Below the pieces are notes generated by a model. It made no database searches. It had not been told where the DNA came from and saw only the letters and a list, made by a program, of their open reading frames with translations. Position numbers and translations under genes: made by a program. A stretch of 6,617 nt of DNA from Bacteroidota bacterium. Lineage in GTDB: Bacteria > Bacteroidota > Bacteroidia > B-17B0 > Aurantibacillaceae. Positions 5,847 to 6,617 of this stretch are shown in pieces; position 1 is the stretch's first letter; each line of letters opens with the position of its first letter. The stretch is taken from NCBI GenBank assembly GCA_025360565.1, contig JANYBY010000397.1, forward strand, positions 1 to 6,617, in the 5' to 3' direction.

Positions 5847-6029
5847 AAAGAGGGGTCGGTTTGTCCGAAACTTCCATCACAAGGTAAACTCCTATACATT
5901 AATAAGATCAGCACAAGTAACAATGTTGCCAAGATCAAACTTAATTTATTAAATGGAATTTATTTTGTAAATTTAAGTAATGAAAACGGAAACAAAACAG
6001 TTAAAAAACTGGTTATTTCAAAATATTGA
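5847..6029 (+). pseudogene. Orphan 3' remnant of a T9SS-secreted protein gene (sorting-domain end only)
   Basis: A 60-codon frame with no ATG, GTG or TTG start lies between a TAA at 5844 and the TGA at 6027. From about 5880 it encodes QGKLLYINKIS, then LNLLNGIYFVNLSNENG, then KTVKKLVISKY. This is the last two thirds of a T9SS type-A sorting domain, lacking the YPNP strand, the body of a protein and a start. It shares the run GGAATTTATTTTGTAAA with the propeller gene's sorting domain (5641-5657 and 5955-5971). It is best explained as the tail left after deletion or rearrangement of a surface-protein gene. The first ten or so codons look unrelated. A short real protein is unlikely. Confidence 0.75.
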
Positions 6030-6617
6030 GCTGAATTTGGTTTTTAAAAAAAACAAAAAGCCCTTACTTACCATTTTTGCCTTTTTATTTTATTTCTGTG
6101 TCAAAACACAAACGATTGCAAATTATGTTGGTAACGGGGGTTTTGAACAACATTATCCTTGTACTGTTCCATTTATTTCGGTTGCAAACAATTGGCGCAA
6201 TATTGATTCCATTTTATCCAATGGAAGCCCTTCGTATTATAATACCTGCTATCCGAACGTGCCTTTATTCGGTGGAAACTATCAATTGCCTCGGACTGGT
6301 CAAGGTTTCGGTTTAGCAACGTTTTTATGTCAGCCGCCTCAATGTTCTCCTACAGGGAATAGACAATATTTTAGAAACAGATTAAAAGCTAATTTGCAAG
6401 CAGGTAAAACATATTGCGTTAAATTTTATGTAAACATTAGCAATCCCACAAGCTATGGCATTGATGCAATAGGTGCCTTTTTTGGAGATAATAGTTTGGA
6501 TACAATTACAAAAACAGGTATTCCCCTAACTTATATAACTCCTCAAGTACAAAATCAAAATGGAAATATTATTGTTGATACCTTGAATTGGATCTTGATT
6601 ACAGGAACTTTTGTAGC
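5980..6617 (+). CDS. Secreted surface protein, N-terminal part (runs off the right edge)
   Basis: The frame is open from the ATG at 5980 to the window end, 212 complete codons. A hydrophobic signal segment LLTIFAFLFYFCV follows KKNKKP, with probable cleavage near VKTQ. The mature part starts with NYVGNGGFEQ, the common NGGFE opening of Bacteroidota exported proteins, then has TCYPNVPLFGG, RTGQGFGLATF, NRLKANLQAGKTYCVKFYVN and YGIDAIGAFFGD. This looks like the beta-sandwich module often found before T9SS or OmpA-like C-termini; the C-terminus is not in view. Start choice is open: the ATG at 5980 gives 28 residues before the hydrophobic core and overlaps the T9SS remnant in another frame, while a TTG at 6037 would give a normal nine-residue lead. 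Function unknown. Confidence 0.8.
   Translation, partial: MKTETKQLKNWLFQNIELNLVFKKNKKPLLTIFAFLFYFCVKTQTIANYVGNGGFEQHYPCTVPFISVANNWRNIDSILSNGSPSYYNTCYPNVPLFGGNYQLPRTGQGFGLATFLCQPPQCSPTGNRQYFRNRLKANLQAGKTYCVKFYVNISNPTSYGIDAIGAFFGDNSLDTITKTGIPLTYITPQVQNQNGNIIVDTLNWILITGTFV

Noticed and set aside
6077..6316. Plus-strand open frame in another frame near the right edge
   Set aside because: The overlapping frame that runs to the window end has a signal peptide and the NGGFE start of a known type of secreted protein and has no stop. This one is its shadow.

Overview
The window looks like chromosomal DNA of an AT-rich member of the Bacteroidota. Evidence: three separate type IX secretion (T9SS) type-A sorting-domain sequences with the GIYFVK-type ending, near-consensus TAnnTTTG promoter boxes, no clear Shine-Dalgarno sequences, and a recF / TPR-protein / ribH neighbourhood that I recall from this phylum. 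The exact order cannot be fixed from the sequence alone.

Layout. 1-224 (-): 5' end of recF, cut by the window edge, with an apparent 43-bp inversion between 9-bp inverted repeats. 331-1095 (+): membrane-anchored TPR protein, ending in a strong UUCG-loop terminator. 1153-1644 (+): ribH, lumazine synthase, whose terminator overlaps its last codons. 1650-1803: promoter box and a cobalamin riboswitch. 1852-2829 (+): secreted T9SS protein under that riboswitch. 2838-3338 (-): small probable lipoprotein, convergent with it; its terminator lies inside the end of the neighbouring gene. 3523-5706 (+): large secreted protein with seven propeller repeats, two Ig-like domains and a T9SS sorting domain, followed by a terminator. 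5847-6029: orphan 3' remnant of another T9SS gene. 5980-6617 (+): start of another secreted protein, cut by the right edge.

The left third is housekeeping (DNA repair, envelope or stress TPR protein, riboflavin synthesis). The right two thirds are accessory cell-surface genes. The two items most worth checking are the inverted segment in recF, which is either an intragenic inverton or a fold-back assembly artefact, and the B12 riboswitch that controls a single secreted surface protein with no btuB transporter gene beside it. No CRISPR array, tRNA, rRNA, transposase or complete insertion sequence was seen.
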